Of a DNA stretch of 15,965 bases, positions 14,594-15,965 are shown one piece after another. Where the stretch lies: positions 1-15,965 of the forward strand of contig CAMBJN010000017.1 of NCBI GenBank assembly GCA_945867755.1, read 5' to 3'. Each line of letters begins with the position of its first letter. The first letter of the stretch is position 1. The stretch comes from Polynucleobacter meluiroseus. Lineage in GTDB: Bacteria > Pseudomonadota > Gammaproteobacteria > Burkholderiales > Burkholderiaceae. The translations under genes were made by a program, and so were the position numbers. The notes under the pieces are model-generated. The model was not told the DNA's origin and did not search any database. It saw only the letters and a list, made by a program, of their open reading frames with translations.

Positions 14594-14611
14594 GTTGCAA
14601 TGGCTTGCAAC
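14594..14611. repeat. 18-bp inverted repeat between aceA and the RraA-like gene
   Basis: GTTGCAA and TTGCAAC flank a 4-bp spacer, forming a perfect 7-bp dyad. It lies 23 bp downstream of the RraA-like stop and roughly 100 bp upstream of the candidate aceA -35 box. No T run follows on either strand, so it is not a standard terminator. An operator or a weak hairpin is possible. The remaining sequence around it (about 14500-14634) is very AT-rich with nothing else I recognise. Confidence 0.5.
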
Positions 14612-14634
14612 ACTTAGAAAATTTACATAAATAT

Positions 14635-15129
14635 TTAGGTCAGCGGTCGGTCCGCTACCAGTACACCATCTTGATCAACGTAAATCATGTCACCAGGCTT
14701 GACCGTTGTTCCTGCCATATCAATGGTCAAGTCGCGCTCACCCACATTGCGTTTAACGCTTTTTTGCGGATGAACAGCTAGAGCACTGATGCCTACTTTG
14801 GCTTTAGCAAGCTCAAGGGTGTCGCGCACACAGCCATTCACCACAATCCCGGCCCAATTATTTTTCTCAGCCAGAACCCCTAAATTACCTCCAACTAAAG
14901 CACAACGCATTGAGCCACCACCATCGATGATCAATACCCTGCCCTGACCAGGCTCATCAAGAATTGTTCTGACCCAAGTATTGTCCTCAAAGACTTTAAG
15001 GGTCACTGCTGGGCCTTTGAATTGAGATAACCCTCCATAGGCTCGAAACACTGGGGCGCATACGCGCAAAACTCCAGTGGCAATCAAATCCTCATTGGCA
15101 TCACATAGATCAGTGGTGGCAAAACTCAT
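14635..15129 (-). CDS. RraA-like protein, probable HMG aldolase/oxaloacetate decarboxylase
   Basis: A 164-residue protein of the RraA fold. Members are commonly annotated as RNase E inhibitor RraA, but many are class II aldolases that cleave 4-hydroxy-4-methyl-2-oxoglutarate (HMG) and decarboxylate oxaloacetate. The core FEDNTWVRTIL, VLIIDGGGSMRCAL and NGCVRD segments are clear. R102-D103 supplies the metal-binding aspartate used by the aldolases; E. coli RraA has Gln there (VRQ), as I recall its sequence. A glycine (G81) stands exactly 20 residues before R102. This favours the enzyme over the RNase E regulator, without proof. GGAGAG precedes the ATG. It follows the MFS transporter gene by 20 bp, suggesting a transport-plus-catabolism pair. 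Confidence 0.8.
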   Translation of the reverse strand: MSFATTDLCDANEDLIATGVLRVCAPVFRAYGGLSQFKGPAVTLKVFEDNTWVRTILDEPGQGRVLIIDGGGSMRCALVGGNLGVLAEKNNWAGIVVNGCVRDTLELAKAKVGISALAVHPQKSVKRNVGERDLTIDMAGTTVKPGDMIYVDQDGVLVADRPLT

Positions 15130-15149
15130 GGCTCTCTCCGGAAAAATCT

Positions 15150-15965
15150 TTAAGCGCTTTTTAGTTGAACGGAGCGATTATTTTCACCCACTCGATAAGC
15201 CGTGAGCAAGGCCATCATTAAAAAGGCAGCAATCAAAATAAATACGCCTGGCAACATATTCCAGTCCATCAATAAGCCAAACATCAATGGCCCAATGGCC
15301 AAACCTGAATCAAGTCCTGAATAAACTGTGCCAAAAACACGACCGGAAGCTTCTTTGGGGGTTGCTGAACGAATCATCAAGTCTCTTGATGGTCCAGCAA
15401 TGCCGACGCAAAAACCCATCACAGCAAACAAACTCATCATGGTCGATCCAGAAACCACGGTCATGGCAATCAACACTGAAATAGAACTACCTAAAGTGAA
15501 TCCAATCGCGATGACTCGTTCTGGAAAACGCGCTCGGGTAGCAACAAAGCCCCCCAGGAACATACCGCCTGCACTGGCCAACATGTAAGAAGAATACGCT
15601 GTGGTTGTCAATGCAATGGGTAAGTCATAAAGCAGCTGCATAGCCGTTGGCGCAAAACTTTGAACACCACTCAAAGCCAATGCACTTAAAAATAAAAAGC
15701 CCCAGCACATCCACACCATCGGCAACTTCAAATAATCAAAAGAGAATACCGATGAATTTTTTCTAGCAGTCTCTTCAAGATCACGTTGCTCCTGAGTGCC
15801 CATCAAGACATGACGTCTCCAGTAGAGAACCGCTAACATTACAAAGGCAATCGCTGATGCCACCAATAAAGCTTGACGCCATCCATAAAAAGTAGTCACC
15901 GCCACCAGTACAGCTGGCGATGCGGCCCAACCAAGAGCACCTGAAACCCCATGCATTGAATAAGC
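15150..15965 (-). CDS. MFS transporter (5' end missing)
   Basis: C-terminal part of a major facilitator superfamily permease of the inner membrane; 271 residues are visible and the open frame continues past the right edge (AYS precedes the first visible Met), so the true start is outside. About seven hydrophobic segments can be seen, split by a charged loop (residues about 50-80 of the fragment) that fits the central cytoplasmic loop. The segment PSRDLMIRSATPKEASGRVFGTVYSGLDSG resembles the conserved loop and following helix of many MFS members. The substrate is unknown. The adjacent RraA/HMG-aldolase-like gene, 20 bp downstream, hints at an organic acid, but that is inference only. Confidence 0.9.
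   Translation of the reverse strand, partial: AYSMHGVSGALGWAASPAVLVAVTTFYGWRQALLVASAIAFVMLAVLYWRRHVLMGTQEQRDLEETARKNSSVFSFDYLKLPMVWMCWGFLFLSALALSGVQSFAPTAMQLLYDLPIALTTTAYSSYMLASAGGMFLGGFVATRARFPERVIAIGFTLGSSISVLIAMTVVSGSTMMSLFAVMGFCVGIAGPSRDLMIRSATPKEASGRVFGTVYSGLDSGLAIGPLMFGLLMDWNMLPGVFILIAAFLMMALLTAYRVGENNRSVQLKSA

Noticed and set aside
1..15965. Defence system, prophage, CRISPR array or genomic island
   Set aside because: All genes are recognisable core functions with uniform composition by eye; no spaced repeats, phage genes or tRNA-linked integration signs were seen.

Overview
The window reads as a chromosomal housekeeping segment of a betaproteobacterium in the Burkholderiaceae, most plausibly a low-GC freshwater lineage such as Polynucleobacter. 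This rests on protein resemblance (PhaZ1-type depolymerase, TyrB-like aminotransferase, Gcr-type membrane protein, RnfB beside nth), dense packing and a GC content that looks mid-40s percent by eye; it is an inference, not a database result. There are seventeen protein genes, two of them cut by the window edges. I see no rRNA, tRNA, CRISPR array, insertion sequence or phage gene, and no gene-free stretch longer than 300 bases.

Positions 1-3049 (minus strand) hold the iron-sulfur assembly operon in canonical order iscR-iscS-iscU-iscA-hscB, with hscB running off the left edge. A 25-bp dyad resembling a type 1 IscR operator lies in the iscR leader, so the operon is probably autoregulated as in Escherichia coli. 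Positions 3185-7374 (minus strand) hold uvrB, coupled to a large membrane protein of the family called 'site-specific recombinase Gcr'. uvrB starts back to back with a plus-strand aromatic aminotransferase gene; the two start codons are only 10 bp apart.

Positions 7385-10760 (plus strand) hold the aminotransferase, then an intracellular poly-3-hydroxybutyrate depolymerase (phaZ) whose stop overlaps the start of an orphan RnfB-like ferredoxin gene. Facing it, positions 10765-12282 (minus strand) hold a HIT-family protein, endonuclease III (nth) and a DUF1841 protein in a tight operon. A plus-strand zeta-class glutathione transferase (maiA-like) follows. Then come minus-strand isocitrate lyase (aceA) with a clear terminator, an RraA/HMG-aldolase-like protein and a partial MFS transporter.

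Functionally the segment joins iron-sulfur cluster biogenesis with probable cluster clients (IscR, RnfB, Nth) and with storage-carbon and C2 metabolism: PhaZ releases hydroxybutyrate that becomes acetyl-CoA, and AceA is the entry enzyme of the glyoxylate bypass that uses it. I found no convincing previously undescribed system. The points most worth checking are the lysine-rich tail on PhaZ with its overlapping electron-transfer gene, the misnamed membrane 'recombinase', the stacked dyads at the aceA promoter, and the altered cysteine spacing of IscR.
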